Shown: positions 1-8,809, counted from the stretch's first letter. The stretch is 64,000 nt of DNA from Edaphobacter modestus (GCF_004217555.1 NZ_SHKW01000001.1:806001-870000), one strand, 5' to 3'. The notes: generated by a model from the letters alone, not told the origin. Program-made: numbers and translations.

Positions 1-289
1 CTACCTGGACTCCCGCTTCCTTTGCTTGAGCGACCGCAGCCGATCTCTGTTGCGCCAGCTTAAGTGCAGCCAAGGCTTCGGACGGTCCGCCTTCAATTCT
101 CTTCCAGACCGTCTTCTTTCCCTCAAAGCTTCGCAGCTCGTAGGAGCCGACTGGATATGAGACTTCGATGTCGCCAACCTTGACGGTGTTGGGCTTTACC
201 CTACCGTTCGGGCTCATCGCTGCCGGGTAGCGTTTCCATCCATCCGGGGTTTTTACTCTACGGTGCAGCGTGACTGCCTTATTTGCCAT
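1..289 (-). CDS. N-terminal part of a probable tyrosine-type site-specific integrase, cut by the window edge
   Basis: The minus strand is open for 96 codons from the ATG at 289-287 to the window edge. It starts MANKAVTLHRRVKTPDGWKR, contains SYPVGSYELRSFEGKKTVW near residues 45-63, and then an Ala/Gln-rich helix. This basic opening resembles the N-terminal arm of phage-type tyrosine integrases seen in acidobacteria. The catalytic domain lies outside the window, so the call rests on the arm alone. A Shine-Dalgarno AGGAGG (303-308) sits 13 nt upstream. A perfect palindrome at 343-359 lies in its promoter region. The gene would mark one edge of the mobile-element-rich left third of the window. 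Confidence 0.5.
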   Translation of the reverse strand, partial: MANKAVTLHRRVKTPDGWKRYPAAMSPNGRVKPNTVKVGDIEVSYPVGSYELRSFEGKKTVWKRIEGGPSEALAALKLAQQRSAAVAQAKEAGVQV

Positions 290-342
290 TGACCGTGGTG
301 TTCCTCCTATGGGAGAATCGTACCACGGTCGTAACATGCGGC

Positions 343-359
343 TAAATACACTGTATTTA
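343..359. promoter_or_regulatory. Palindromic operator-like site upstream of the integrase
   Basis: TAAATACA, one spacer base, then TGTATTTA form a perfect 8-bp inverted repeat 54 bp upstream of the integrase start. A related half-site (ATAAATACATAA) occurs at 432-443. Such a site in front of an integrase is typical of repressor binding, but the binding protein is not identifiable here. Confidence 0.35.
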
Positions 360-949
360 TTGGAGCTTTAGACTATATGACGATAATCCCTGTCTCTCCG
401 CCATGACATCACGCAAACCCTCTAAAATCAGATAAATACATAAAGAACAAAGGCTTAGCTGTATTCCATCTTTTCCGTGGAGTACGGCTATTCCGCCCTT
501 TTAGCTGTAAAGCGGCCAAAATTGATATCATGCGGATTTGCAATATCACGGAAATCCCCATGTAAGTCGAAGTTTCAGAGCAGGTCTAACGGTCAGTTTT
601 CTGCTGCCCTTCTGCTCCTCTGTTCCCTGCTTCGGGTCAACTGCCCAACCCTGCTCCCATCCCCTAGGTCTGCCTCAACCCTGGTAACTCTCTGCGCCAC
701 GAGCTGACTAAGTTCCAGGTACCGGCCAAGTGGACCTCGTCATTGCTTGCGACGAGGACGCCTGGACGACCTGATGGCCCTGGAGAATCACGCCGATCGC
801 GGAGCCTGATTTTTGGTGCAAACGAACCCGGACAACCACTCGACGCCGCCCTAAGCGGGACTTCCCTGCTCGTCAAGGGTGACAGGGCAATGACCGCCGA
901 GCATTTGGTCGCGCATGAGGTAGCCCACATCTACCGCTGAAGGCGTGCG
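360..949. other. Stretch without a recognisable gene
   Basis: Open frames here are short and overlap on both strands. One frame near 900-935 contains HEVAH, which fits the HExxH zinc-peptidase pattern, but nothing around it supports a peptidase. The stretch may be decayed DNA next to the transposase remnant that follows. Confidence 0.4.
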
Positions 950-1404
950 GTGGCGCAGACGCGGTTCGATCAGGACGTTGCCGGAGTCAGGTCGCTGGAA
1001 AGTAAGGTGCGGTTTACCGACCAGCCGGAGTTAAAAGTGTCGTTCTCATTGACGATGGCGACGGGCGTGGATGATGTCACCGACCAACTGTTGGTGGATG
1101 TGTTTCTGGGAGTCGCAGGAGAAGGCTCCGTCGCAAATCATTCTGGATCTGGACGCACACCGACATGCCGCTCTGCGGCAAGCAGGAAGGGCGCTTCATT
1201 CAGTACTACGGCCACCACTGCTACCTCTGCTGATATCTTCTGCGGCGATCACCTGCTGTGCGCGCGCTTGCGCAGCTCCAATATCGACGCCAGCGCCGGC
1301 AGCCCGGAAGAATGCAGAGGGTCGTAACTCAGATCCGGGTGCGCTGGCCCAAGATGCAGATCATCCTGCGCGGTAACGAACTTGCAGACCACGCGTTCGA
1401 ATGA
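950..1404 (+). pseudogene. Decayed IS1380-family transposase fragment
   Basis: Successive pieces of an IS1380-type DDE transposase appear in order but in alternating plus-strand frames. These are DQLLVDVFL (near 1088), ESQEKAPSQIILDLDA (near 1110), GKQEGRFIQYYGHHCYL (near 1177), IFCGDHLLCARLRSSNIDAS (near 1230) and RVVTQIRVRWPKMQIILRG (near 1318). The family's usual core reads ILDFDATDDPxHGxQEGRFFHGYYDxYC...CGxxLLxAxLRxSNID, so the order is right and at least three frameshifts separate the blocks. The N-terminal part and the C-terminal half are missing. It cannot encode an active transposase. Confidence 0.7.
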
Positions 1405-1523
1405 CATCGCCTTGAAAGGGCGGCGTCATCATCATGCCGAAGCCTTACTCGGAAAAAAGCTACAGGGATGAAACCCAGGATTAGCCGGCAGTCTGATCGT
1501 CGCCTGCTATCCTAAGAAGACTG

Positions 1524-3467
1524 ATGCCCTCACATAGCACCCCGCCAGCAACACCTGCAAAGTCCGCAACAACTCACACTGCCGAAGCTGGCCACAAGGC
1601 AACCTCCGCCGCTCTGGCCTTAGGAGCCCTTGGCGTGGTTTTCGGCGACATCGGAACCAGCCCGCTCTACACGCTGAAAGAGTGCATGACCACTGCCGGG
1701 GGGGCCAAGGCGGGGGTAGAGGATCTGTTTGGGATTCTTTCATTGATGTTCTGGGCGCTCGTCATGGTGGTCACGGTCAAGTATCTGATCTTCGTAATGC
1801 GTGCCGAAAACCAGGGCGAGGGCGGGATCTTTGCATTGCTGGCCATTGTTCCGGAGCGATTTCGCGCAACGGCTGCGCGCAACGGCAGAGTAACCGGGAT
1901 GGCCCTGCTGGCGGTGATCGGCGCTGCGCTTTTGTATGGCGATGGCGTGATCACACCGGCGATTTCAGTTCTCAGTGCAGTTGAGGGCCTCGCAATCGCA
2001 AGCCCGCGGCTTTCGCCGATCGTCGTGCCCTTAACTTGCGCCATTCTCGTCGCTCTGTTTTCGATTCAACGGCGCGGCACGGGTGACATCGGCAAACTCT
2101 TCGGTCCCATCATGGTGATTTGGTTTGCGACATTGGCCAGCCTCGGAATATTTCACATCAGCCGCCATCCGGAAATCCTCGCTGCCCTCTCGCCACACCA
2201 TGGGCTGGCATTCTTTCACCGTCATGGACTCCGCGGCGCCCTGATCCTCGGCTCCGTCGTATTAGTGGTGACCGGCGGAGAGGCCCTGTACGCGGACATG
2301 GGACACTTCGGGATCCGGCCGATTCGCCTGTCATGGACAGCTTTTGTCTTGCCCTCCCTGGTATTGGGCTATCTCGGACAGGGCGCACTTCTCCTCGCCA
2401 ACCCGAAAGCGATCGAGAATCCCTTTTTCGCAATGGTGCCGGCAGGTCTTCCGACTTATTTACTGGTTCTGCTGTCCAGCGCGGCAACCGTGATTGCTTC
2501 GCAGGCGCTCATCTCGGGGGCTTTCTCCCTGACCCGGCAAGCGATGCTGCTGGGTTACCTTCCGCGAGTCACCGTCAAGCACACTGCGTTTGACACCGAG
2601 GGCCAGATCTACGTTCCCGAGGTCAACTGGCTGCTGGCCATTGGGTGCATCCTGCTCGTGCTGACGTTTCGTGAGTCGGTCAAACTGGCAGCCGCCTACG
2701 GAATCGCCGTCACCGGGACGATGGCCATCACGTCGGTTCTCTATTACATCGTTGCACGGTACACGTGGCGGTGGAGCGCGTGGAAATCCGGCGCGATTCT
2801 CGCGATTTTCTTGAGTTTCGACATTCCGTTTCTGGTCGCGAACCTCTTCAAATTCTTTGATGGCGGATATGTTCCTATGCTGATCGGCGCTACGCTGATT
2901 GCGGCTATGCTGATCTGGAGCCGCGGCCGAACCGCTCTGATGGACCAATACTCGCAACGGTACTCGACCTTCGAGAACGCCAAGCCCCTCATTCATCGGT
3001 TCCTGTCTTTGCGGGTACCGGGCAGCGCCGTGTTCCTTGCCCCCGACGCCGATCACGTCCCTCCAGTCCTGATGCATCACATCGAGCGCAGTCGTGCACT
3101 GCACGAAACAGTCGTCTTGCTCACCGTCAAAAAAGAGACATTGCCGGTAGTGCCAGAGGACTCGCGGTTCATGGTCGAAGTACTTGGAGAAGGCTTCTAT
3201 AAGCTCTTCGTTTCGTTCGGCTACATGGAGAACCCGCTGCTCCTCCCGGTGCTGCAAAATCTGACTCACACGGGGCAAATCCCCTTCAAGTTTGAGGACG
3301 CGACGTACTACATCGGACACGAAACGATCATCGCGAAGAAAGGCGGCGTTCATCGAGTGCCCGAAGCGATCTTCTCCTATCTCAACCGCAATGCGGCTCA
3401 TGAAGAGCGGCGCTACGGAATGCCGATGCAACAGGTAGTCGAGATCGGCACACAGATCTATTTGTGA
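1524..3467 (+). CDS. kup: Kup-type low-affinity potassium:proton symporter
   Basis: The product is 647 residues, the normal size of the KUP/HAK/KT family. After a hydrophilic N-terminus of about 28 residues comes the family signature FGDIGTSPLYTLKECM (about residues 40-55) at the first membrane segment, then about twelve hydrophobic segments up to residue 470 and a cytoplasmic C-terminal domain. Conserved family stretches visible include RAENQGEGGIFALLA, LYGDGVITPAISVLSAVEG and DMGHFG. Family knowledge says it imports K+ with H+ across the inner membrane. It is monocistronic, reading away from the IS remnant upstream. A 342-residue antisense frame inside it is a shadow. Confidence 0.95.
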   Translation: MPSHSTPPATPAKSATTHTAEAGHKATSAALALGALGVVFGDIGTSPLYTLKECMTTAGGAKAGVEDLFGILSLMFWALVMVVTVKYLIFVMRAENQGEGGIFALLAIVPERFRATAARNGRVTGMALLAVIGAALLYGDGVITPAISVLSAVEGLAIASPRLSPIVVPLTCAILVALFSIQRRGTGDIGKLFGPIMVIWFATLASLGIFHISRHPEILAALSPHHGLAFFHRHGLRGALILGSVVLVVTGGEALYADMGHFGIRPIRLSWTAFVLPSLVLGYLGQGALLLANPKAIENPFFAMVPAGLPTYLLVLLSSAATVIASQALISGAFSLTRQAMLLGYLPRVTVKHTAFDTEGQIYVPEVNWLLAIGCILLVLTFRESVKLAAAYGIAVTGTMAITSVLYYIVARYTWRWSAWKSGAILAIFLSFDIPFLVANLFKFFDGGYVPMLIGATLIAAMLIWSRGRTALMDQYSQRYSTFENAKPLIHRFLSLRVPGSAVFLAPDADHVPPVLMHHIERSRALHETVVLLTVKKETLPVVPEDSRFMVEVLGEGFYKLFVSFGYMENPLLLPVLQNLTHTGQIPFKFEDATYYIGHETIIAKKGGVHRVPEAIFSYLNRNAAHEERRYGMPMQQVVEIGTQIYL

Positions 3468-3485
3468 AGCTTGGGCCCGCCGAAG

Positions 3486-3502
3486 CAAGTTTTTGAAACT
3501 TG
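3486..3502. terminator. Weak hairpin downstream of kup
   Basis: CAAGTTT and AAACTTG form a 7-bp stem with a 3-nt loop, 18 bp after the kup stop and between convergent genes. No clear T-run follows, so terminator function is only possible. Confidence 0.3.
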
Positions 3503-3622
3503 TAGCTCGAAGACAATCCGGTTGTTATCGACAAATGCCAATGCCGCCGCAATGTCTGAAGGCTGCATCGCGGGTTGATATATCCGGATCTGGTTTAAAA
3601 TTCCTGCTGGTCTAAAGCTCCA

Positions 3623-3910
3623 CTAATGCACCTGGGACGGAGAGACGTAGTTTGCTGCTGGTGAAACTTCAGCATCCCGGTTGTTGCCTTGCCGGTCAGC
3701 CAGTACGCTAGAGAGCGTGTTTTGAATGGTATACCAGTCGTTCGCAATTGCGGAGCTGTAGAACGCATTTCCGGTTGCGATTGCGTGCGCTGCGGTCGAG
3801 GCCCCGTAAGGATCTGCTGCCTGTGCATAGGCTTTACGAGATGGCCTTAGCGACGAAGCGCCAGCCATGACGCCAGCGCTAGAGAGGGCAATAAGGGTTC
3901 TGCGGTCCAT
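3623..3910 (-). CDS. Small exported protein of unknown function
   Basis: This 95-residue product starts MDRRTLIALSSAGVMAG, a twin-arginine-like or Sec signal peptide ending near AYAQA (residues 26-30). The mature part of about 65 residues is polar, with NDWYTIQNTLSSVLADRQG in the middle and no Cys. The inner ATG at 3910 is preferred over the longer frame starting at 3943 because the signal peptide begins there and GGGG lies about 9 nt upstream. It is convergent with kup. I do not recognise the family; a periplasmic location is inferred from the leader only. Confidence 0.5.
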   Translation of the reverse strand: MDRRTLIALSSAGVMAGASSLRPSRKAYAQAADPYGASTAAHAIATGNAFYSSAIANDWYTIQNTLSSVLADRQGNNRDAEVSPAANYVSPSQVH

Positions 3911-4023
3911 GCGTTTGTACCCCAGATCTGGATAGAAGCCCAAAAACTGAGATGCCTGGAGGTGATGGTCTGTAGCCTCACCACGATGCTAAAAGAAGAG
4001 GACCATGCAGTTACGACCGACCC

Positions 4024-4542
4024 TCGCCGACAACTGGGGAAGCGATCGAGCGCATCGCCGCCCTATACGCCATCGAAGCCAAGATCCGCTGCAGCACGCC
4101 GGAGGTCCGGATGACCATCCGACAGGCTCGGGCAAGACCACTGCTCGACAGCCTGCACACCTGGCTCGAAGTCAGCCTCGCGAAGCTCTCCCGCAAGTCC
4201 GACACGGCTGCGGCGATCCGCTACGCCCTCTCGCGCTGGCGGGCCCTCACACGCTACGTCGACGATGGCCAACTCGAGATCGACAACAACGCCGCCGAAC
4301 GCGCGTTGCGCGTCGTCGCCTTGGGACGCAAGAACTATCTTTTCGCCGGATCCAACGCCGGGGGAGAACGCGCCGCCGCCATCTACTCGCTGCTCGGCTC
4401 AGCCAAGCTCAACGGCCTCGATCCGGAGATCTATCTCTACCACGTGCTCGAACACATCGCCGACCATCCCATCACACGGATCGCTGAGTTGTTGCCATGG
4501 AACGTCACCATCAACACGCCTACGATCACGCCTCAAGCATAA
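4024..4542 (+). pseudogene. C-terminal remnant of an IS66-family transposase (TnpC)
   Basis: A single frame running to the TAA at 4540-4542 reads AIERIAALYAIEAKIR, then LDNNAAERAL-type residues (EIDNNAAERALR), then GRKNYLFAGSNAGGERAAA, LLGSAKLNGLDPEIYL and HIADHPITRIAELLPW. These are the conserved C-terminal blocks of IS66 TnpC. About 170 residues remain of the usual roughly 500. The N-terminal zinc-finger part, the first catalytic residues, the IS66 accessory genes and the left end are absent. An overlapping 160-residue frame starting at 4005 is a shadow. Confidence 0.8.
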
Positions 4543-4575
4543 ATAGGTGTCCACCTAAATTAGGTGGACACCTAT
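4543..4575. repeat. Perfect 33-bp palindrome after the IS66 remnant
   Basis: ATAGGTGTCCACCTAA, one central A, and TTAGGTGGACACCTAT form a perfect 16-bp inverted repeat. It starts directly at the last base of the IS66 stop codon. It could be two insertion-sequence termini joined head to head, or a strong hairpin. Confidence 0.7.
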
Positions 4576-4595
4576 ACAGACACTCATGCGAACAC

Positions 4596-4633
4596 GGGGT
4601 CTTTGGAGCAATTGGACGGAAAGTCCGAAGAGC
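4596..4633 (+). repeat. Left terminal inverted repeat of the Tn3-type transposon
   Basis: It reads inward from GGGGTCTTTGGAGCAATTGG. The match to the right end is 30 of 32 positions and then fades within the expected 38 bp. The AACAC target copy lies at 4591-4595. Confidence 0.8.
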
Positions 4634-4735
4634 TATTCAAAAGCGCCGAGCGGACGGAGAAGATCGCTGGACTGGAGTGCGAGAGGCTGAAGTTCATGGG
4701 AGGTCGAAGACATGATGCTTTCCTTTTCCAGGTTT

Positions 4736-4781
4736 GAGGCGAGAGATACAGCCTCGCCGCTGCACGGGGAGGTGTGCAGCG
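4736..4781 (-). terminator. Hairpins downstream of the glycosyltransferase gene
   Basis: CGCTGCAC/GTGCAGCG (4758-4781, 8-bp stem) is followed on the minus strand by a smaller GAGGC/GCCTC stem (4736-4755). They lie 22 bp after the stop of the minus-strand gene. There is no real T-run, so terminator activity is inferred only from position and structure. Confidence 0.35.
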
Positions 4782-4802
4782 ACGAGGCAGGTCTGGCGTG
4801 GA

Positions 4803-6077
4803 CTACGCGCTGACGGTGTCAGGGACGCACCCCTCGATGAGGCTGAGCAGTTCGGCTTCGAGGTCGTAACTGGCGAACTCGAGCGAGAGCTGCTGGGCGC
4901 GCTCACGGTAACCAGGCTGCGTGAAGATCTCGTCGACGGCGTGCTTGATGGCCTCAGGGGTCGCCTGGTTGGCGCGCAGATCGATTCCTGCGCCGGACCA
5001 CTGGACGTGAGCAGAGACCTCTTCCTTATCTTCGGTAAGACCGGCGGAGATGATCGGAATGCCGTGGGAGATCGCCATGTTTACGGTGCCGTAGCCACCA
5101 TTGGTGATGAGGAGGTCGATCTCCGGCATGATCCGCGCGTAGGGCAGGAATGAGGCGATGCGGGCGTTGGAGGGGATGGCAACAGGAATGGAATCGACTG
5201 GCTGCCCGCCGGTGGTAACGATGATGGTCACGTCTTCCCTGCCACCGAGCGCGACGAGCACGGGGGCGATGACCTGGCTTAAGTCGCGGTTGGCAATGGT
5301 GCCCTGCGTCACCAGGACGAGGCGCTTGGTGGGGTCGATCTGCTGCCACCAATCGGGCAGCTTGGGCTGGCCAGCTGGCGTGGGCAGAGCACCGATGTAT
5401 CGTACCTTCGAGTTGGAGTCCGGATACTCGAAGCTCTCGATGCCGGGGTGCAGGTAGAGGTCGGGTAACTCGGTCATGGCTTCGAGGATGGGACATGGAA
5501 GCGCGGGGTAACCAAGGCTGGCGAGGGCAGCGTTGACGGCCTGTTGCGCGGGCTGAAGCATGAAGTGCTCGCGGAGTTGCAGCTCTGCTTCGCGTTGTTC
5601 CGCAGTCTCGTCGGGGCGCATCGGAATGTTCTTCCCGCTGCCGATATTGACGACGGAGACGCCGAGGTGCGCGATGGCAGGGCGCTTGTCGCGAGGGCCG
5701 ATGAGCATGGGGAGCGTGCCCCAGTAGATAGAGTCAGCAAGGATGAGATCGGCTTGGAAGTCGTAAAGGGCCATCTTGAGGCTGGCGGACTGGGCGGCGA
5801 TGTTGCGGGCAAAGAAGTGGACGAGATCGTAACCGGTCATCTCTATACCGGGCGACTTCTGCATACGCTCGGGGTAGTTGTCGAAGTAATAGCCTGCTGA
5901 GGTTTGAGCGTTGGGAATCTCTAATAGGAAGCGATGACCGGCGCCCTCGACAGCGGGACGCAGGTCTTCGTTGACCTGCATGGCGACCTCGTGGCCGGAC
6001 TCCACTAATAGCGAGGCGATGGACAGAAGTGGATTGAGGTGTCCGGGCGCCGGTGTAGAAGCAATAAGAATTTTCAT
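4803..6077 (-). CDS. MGT-type (GT1) glycosyltransferase
   Basis: The product is 424 residues, the normal length for GT1 enzymes of the UGT/MGT group. The N-terminus MKILIASTPAPGHLNPLLSI is the usual first beta-strand with the acceptor-side His. The donor-binding loop TNGGYGTVNMAISHGIP lies at about residues 325-341, matching the HGGxGT loop of the family with Asn in place of His. Family role: transfer of a sugar from a nucleotide sugar to a small lipophilic acceptor in the cytosol. The acceptor cannot be read from sequence. No signal peptide. It is the first cargo gene inside the left transposon end and stands alone. Confidence 0.85.
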   Translation of the reverse strand: MKILIASTPAPGHLNPLLSIASLLVESGHEVAMQVNEDLRPAVEGAGHRFLLEIPNAQTSAGYYFDNYPERMQKSPGIEMTGYDLVHFFARNIAAQSASLKMALYDFQADLILADSIYWGTLPMLIGPRDKRPAIAHLGVSVVNIGSGKNIPMRPDETAEQREAELQLREHFMLQPAQQAVNAALASLGYPALPCPILEAMTELPDLYLHPGIESFEYPDSNSKVRYIGALPTPAGQPKLPDWWQQIDPTKRLVLVTQGTIANRDLSQVIAPVLVALGGREDVTIIVTTGGQPVDSIPVAIPSNARIASFLPYARIMPEIDLLITNGGYGTVNMAISHGIPIISAGLTEDKEEVSAHVQWSGAGIDLRANQATPEAIKHAVDEIFTQPGYRERAQQLSLEFASYDLEAELLSLIEGCVPDTVSA

Positions 6078-6369
6078 AAAGCCTTTCGTCGGTTAGTGGG
6101 AGAAATTGAAGCAGGTTTCTAGAGACGCAGAGTCAGCAATACAAGCGGGCCCGGACGACGAGAGGGAAACAAACAACAACTGACTCATATCCGAGTCCTA
6201 TTCACATTGGGAGAGTCATTTGTCATGGGAATAGCCTTCGGTCCATTGCGCTCGCGAATAAACTCCTCTGCGAAGATGAAACGTTTTTGAGTCTTGATCC
6301 GCGGGATGCCTGTCACTGTTTTTATTCCCGGCGCAAATAGATAGCTTCGACGTGTTTTCGAAATCTGAT

Positions 6370-6681
6370 TCAGCTACCGCCAGGCGCATTTCCCCCGTGC
6401 GTACCGGTACGCTGGATAAATCGTACCGTCCCTAATCCATCATTGAGCTGCCACGTCGGACCTGCAATGACAGATCCCTCCTGATTGAGGAGCTTGACAT
6501 CCGGGGCCTTCAATGCCCAACTGCCATTGACGCAGCCGTAAACTTGATCTCCACTTCCAACGGCCCGTAGCAGAAGTCTGGAGTGAGGAGGTACATCGAT
6601 CGACTCTTTCGCCGATTGGGCGATACAGTCTTGCGCCATAGACGCAACGGCGAGGGCCAATGCGATCATCCCCAATCGCAT
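6370..6681 (-). pseudogene. DUF3455-type exported protein with an internal deletion
   Basis: From the ATG at 6681 the frame gives MRLGMIALALAVASMAQDC..., a signal peptide, then PPHSRLLLRAVGSGDQVYGC, WALKAPDVKLLNQEG and AGPTWQLNDG. These are the typical first blocks of DUF3455. The sequence then jumps straight to GTVRFIQRTGTHGGNAPGG and stops, so the family's middle segment of roughly 25-30 residues and the last Cys-containing residues are missing. The longer frame from 6879 adds an unrelated N-terminus and is not preferred. The function of DUF3455 is unknown. Loss of the core suggests it is no longer functional. Confidence 0.55.
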
Positions 6682-6995
6682 GGCATAAATAGACAGAGTC
6701 CTGCCGGCTGTTTTTCGACCATTCCCGATGACTCGAGAGGGGTTGATATTTCTTAGACTCTGCGGAGCTGGCGTGAGAAGTATATCGAGTAATACGTCAA
6801 AAAACATGGTTACACCGTCCGGCCAGCAAGCGTTTGAGTGGAGAACGCGGCTGGCCTCTTGAAACCAGAACACCGTCACAACTGGTTTATTCCGCGATGC
6901 GCCGGAATATTTCTAAATCGTCACACCTTCCTCTCGTGAGCATCGTTAAGTCGCCCAGTACCCGCTTCGCAGGATGCTGTTCGCATAGCGCTCAC

Positions 6996-7048
6996 GAAAG
7001 TCCGGTTAGTGATTCTGTGCCTTAGCGGAGGGGAGGATTCGCTACAGG
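6996..7048 (-). repeat. Inverted second copy of the transposon's inner right end and resolvase tail
   Basis: These 53 bp match the reverse complement of 12661-12713 with about four differences. That segment covers the last codons of the resolvase tail and the inner part of the right terminal repeat. The outer 23 bp of the repeat (GGGGTC side) are absent here. The copy is inverted relative to the right end, so the segment with the beta-propeller genes is bracketed by inverted copies. Confidence 0.7.
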
Positions 7049-7378
7049 GGTTTTAAGCCCGAACCAGCGGAATTTATCCGGCGACTGAAAACTAGCAAAT
7101 CTTCGGGTGCAACAACGCGTCACATGGACGGTCGTTTGTGTGACATCTCAATGAAGAATCGAAAGAAGCCGAAAACTAGCCACATTGTCCGTCACTTTAT
7201 CAAAGCTCCACAAACGATAGTACGGAGTGACGGTCAACATCGCAGTTGGATCAATTTCGCTGGTTTGGGCTTAGACCCCCACGAGGCCATCGACCGGATC
7301 GCGCGAAGTTCACCCGGCCCGGAGAACCCGGATGCCCAATGCTCTGGGCAACCGGGTCCTCCCGCAGTCGGTAGGTCA

Positions 7379-7408
7379 GGCGGAGTGACCACCAGTCGTC
7401 ACTCCGCC
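7379..7408. terminator. Hairpin after beta-propeller gene 1
   Basis: GGCGGAGTGAC and GTCACTCCGCC form a perfect 11-bp stem with an 8-nt loop, 32 bp after the stop of the minus-strand gene. Equivalent hairpins lie at 8751-8776 and 10035-10060 behind the other two paralogs. The conserved position argues for a 3'-end function; no T-run follows. Confidence 0.5.
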
Positions 7409-7440
7409 TCCCGCCCACCACAGCACGGATACCCCTGGAC

Positions 7441-8430
7441 CTAGTTACAGGGGTATACCAGCCTCCACTCGCCTTTGCCCTCAATATTGGCAAGTGCATA
7501 TACGTTGTTCCCATTCGCTGTGAGTTGGACCGGTGAGGCAAATGTAATTGGGAACTCGGAGTCCACGAACCAGGCACTCTGCTGGTTCCCGAAGCCATCG
7601 AATTTCGCGAACCCGGGGTTACCGTTGCCGTCTTGAATACTGACCACCATGTTTCCATTGGCGCAAGCGGCGGAATGGGGCGTGTTTTCGGTGAAGCCCC
7701 CCATGCGAGCCCAGCCGTTCCAAGCAGAGGCGCCGAGCGTTTGGTGGGTCATCCAGAGCTGATTGTCCGTACCTTGCGCCGTGACAGTAAGTTGATTCGT
7801 GGCATTATTCATCGAAACGCCGGGTGCATTATTCGCCAATCCACCGCTGATGTTGTCGGCATTGGCCCAGCTACCGGTTTGGCCGTCAAACCAGGTGCCC
7901 CACACCCGCAGGTCGTTCCCCAACCCGCGGTACACCAGGTACAGGTTGTTTGAATTTGTGCCCATCTGCGCGACGGACACGGGCAGATTCGTGAAATTGC
8001 CCGGAACGGCGGTCCATGTTCCCGAATTGTGGCCGTCACCGAAGACCTGTGTGTACCAGATGTCACCGTTATCCCCGGTATGGAAGACCATGAAGCTGTC
8101 GGACCCAAAGGGAGCTACCGTCGGGCTCTGAAAGGTCACTGTCCCACCAATCGTGAAGGGGGTGCGGTTATCGAGCGACATCCACACTTGATTGTTCGTC
8201 GCTCCCCTCCACACCGAAAGCAGATGTCCAGCGTTTCTGGCTTCGCTGTAGACGCCTTGCAAAAAGAGATTCCCATTCACACTTTCGGGAGTATATGCCC
8301 CCCCCTGCCCCGTCTGGCCCACCAGTATTTGGGCGAACCCCGGTGTGGCCGTTGCCACAACCGCGAGGGCCATGAGGAATACGACGGTAGACGACTTCAA
8401 ACTGATATTAAAACATTGACGCAGCTTCAT
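7441..8430 (-). CDS. Secreted beta-propeller (lectin-like) protein, paralog 1
   Basis: This 329-residue protein starts MKLRQCFNISL with a signal peptide ending near GFAQ (residue 34). The mature part is built of repeats of about 45-50 residues with the pattern NQVWMSLDN, GDIWYTQVF, NDLRVWGTW and NQLWMTHQT. Each has a buried Trp on a strand, as in PLL/tachylectin-like beta-propeller lectins; six or seven blades would fit. Cys residues occur in HSAACANGN and at the C-terminus (YPCN), possibly a disulfide. GGAG lies 4 nt upstream of the ATG (8430). It shares a leader hairpin, a downstream hairpin and a near-identical central region with its two neighbours. Sugar binding is inferred from fold resemblance, not shown. 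Confidence 0.75.
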   Translation of the reverse strand: MKLRQCFNISLKSSTVVFLMALAVVATATPGFAQILVGQTGQGGAYTPESVNGNLFLQGVYSEARNAGHLLSVWRGATNNQVWMSLDNRTPFTIGGTVTFQSPTVAPFGSDSFMVFHTGDNGDIWYTQVFGDGHNSGTWTAVPGNFTNLPVSVAQMGTNSNNLYLVYRGLGNDLRVWGTWFDGQTGSWANADNISGGLANNAPGVSMNNATNQLTVTAQGTDNQLWMTHQTLGASAWNGWARMGGFTENTPHSAACANGNMVVSIQDGNGNPGFAKFDGFGNQQSAWFVDSEFPITFASPVQLTANGNNVYALANIEGKGEWRLVYPCN

Positions 8431-8459
8431 ATATCTCCAATGGAAAAAGTTTGCATCTG

Positions 8460-8492
8460 AGTGGGCTTTTACTTCTCTTCGAGAAAACCACT
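8460..8492 (-). promoter_or_regulatory. Conserved leader hairpin of paralog 1
   Basis: AGTGG/CCACT outer and TTCTC/GAGAA inner pairs form a stem in the untranslated leader, 30 nt before the start codon. The same structure precedes paralog 2 (9817-9850) and paralog 3 (11099-11131), while the bases around it vary. Confidence 0.5.
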
Positions 8493-8750
8493 TGACCTAG
8501 AGTTGGGCAATCCAGCGTATTTTTTTATAAAGCCCCTGCGCTACCGGGCTTGGTTTGACGGAACGGATCAAATAGAAGCATCGAGCCCTGGCCATGCAGG
8601 GGAGAACGGAGTTCTTGGCTCAGCAAAGTCCTAAAGTCTGGAAGGCAGATACTTCAAGTCGAAACGAAGTACAGGCCAAGTGTGGACTGGATCGGAACTT
8701 CCGGGGAAGGCCTCAGAGGGCGGATTTTACCCCTGCGGCGGTTGGGGGAA

Positions 8751-8776
8751 GCGGAGTGACCACCGTCATCCTCCGC
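8751..8776. terminator. Hairpin after beta-propeller gene 2
   Basis: GCGGAG/CTCCGC with inner TGAC/GTCA pairs and a small bulge lies 34 bp after the stop of paralog 2. It is the degenerate counterpart of the hairpin at 7379-7408. Confidence 0.4.
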
Positions 8777-8809
8777 TGCCCGCCTGCCACAGCACGGATA
8801 CACCTGGAC

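Larger units (their letters stand above)
6682..7440. other. Intergenic stretch with a duplicated resolvase end and a hairpin, no gene recognised
   Basis: Apart from the 53-bp repeat at 6996-7048, I see no coding signal. A hairpin lies at 7327-7356 (CCCGG and TGCCCA pairing with TGGGCA and CCGGG), and a second, stronger one at 7379-7408 is described separately. Confidence 0.5.

Noticed and set aside
890..940. HEVAH motif suggesting a zinc metallopeptidase
   Set aside because: Only five residues match; the frame is short, lacks other family motifs and lies in decayed DNA.
2460..3488. 342-codon open frame antisense to kup
   Set aside because: It is a mirror of the high-GC kup coding region; its protein has no motif and kup is clearly the real gene.
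4005..4487. 160-codon frame over the IS66 remnant
   Set aside because: Arg/Pro-rich shadow; the IS66 blocks are in the frame ending at 4542.
7124..7444. 106-codon frame between the duplicated repeat and propeller gene 1
   Set aside because: No domain, no ribosome-binding site, and it overlaps hairpins and the end of the real gene.
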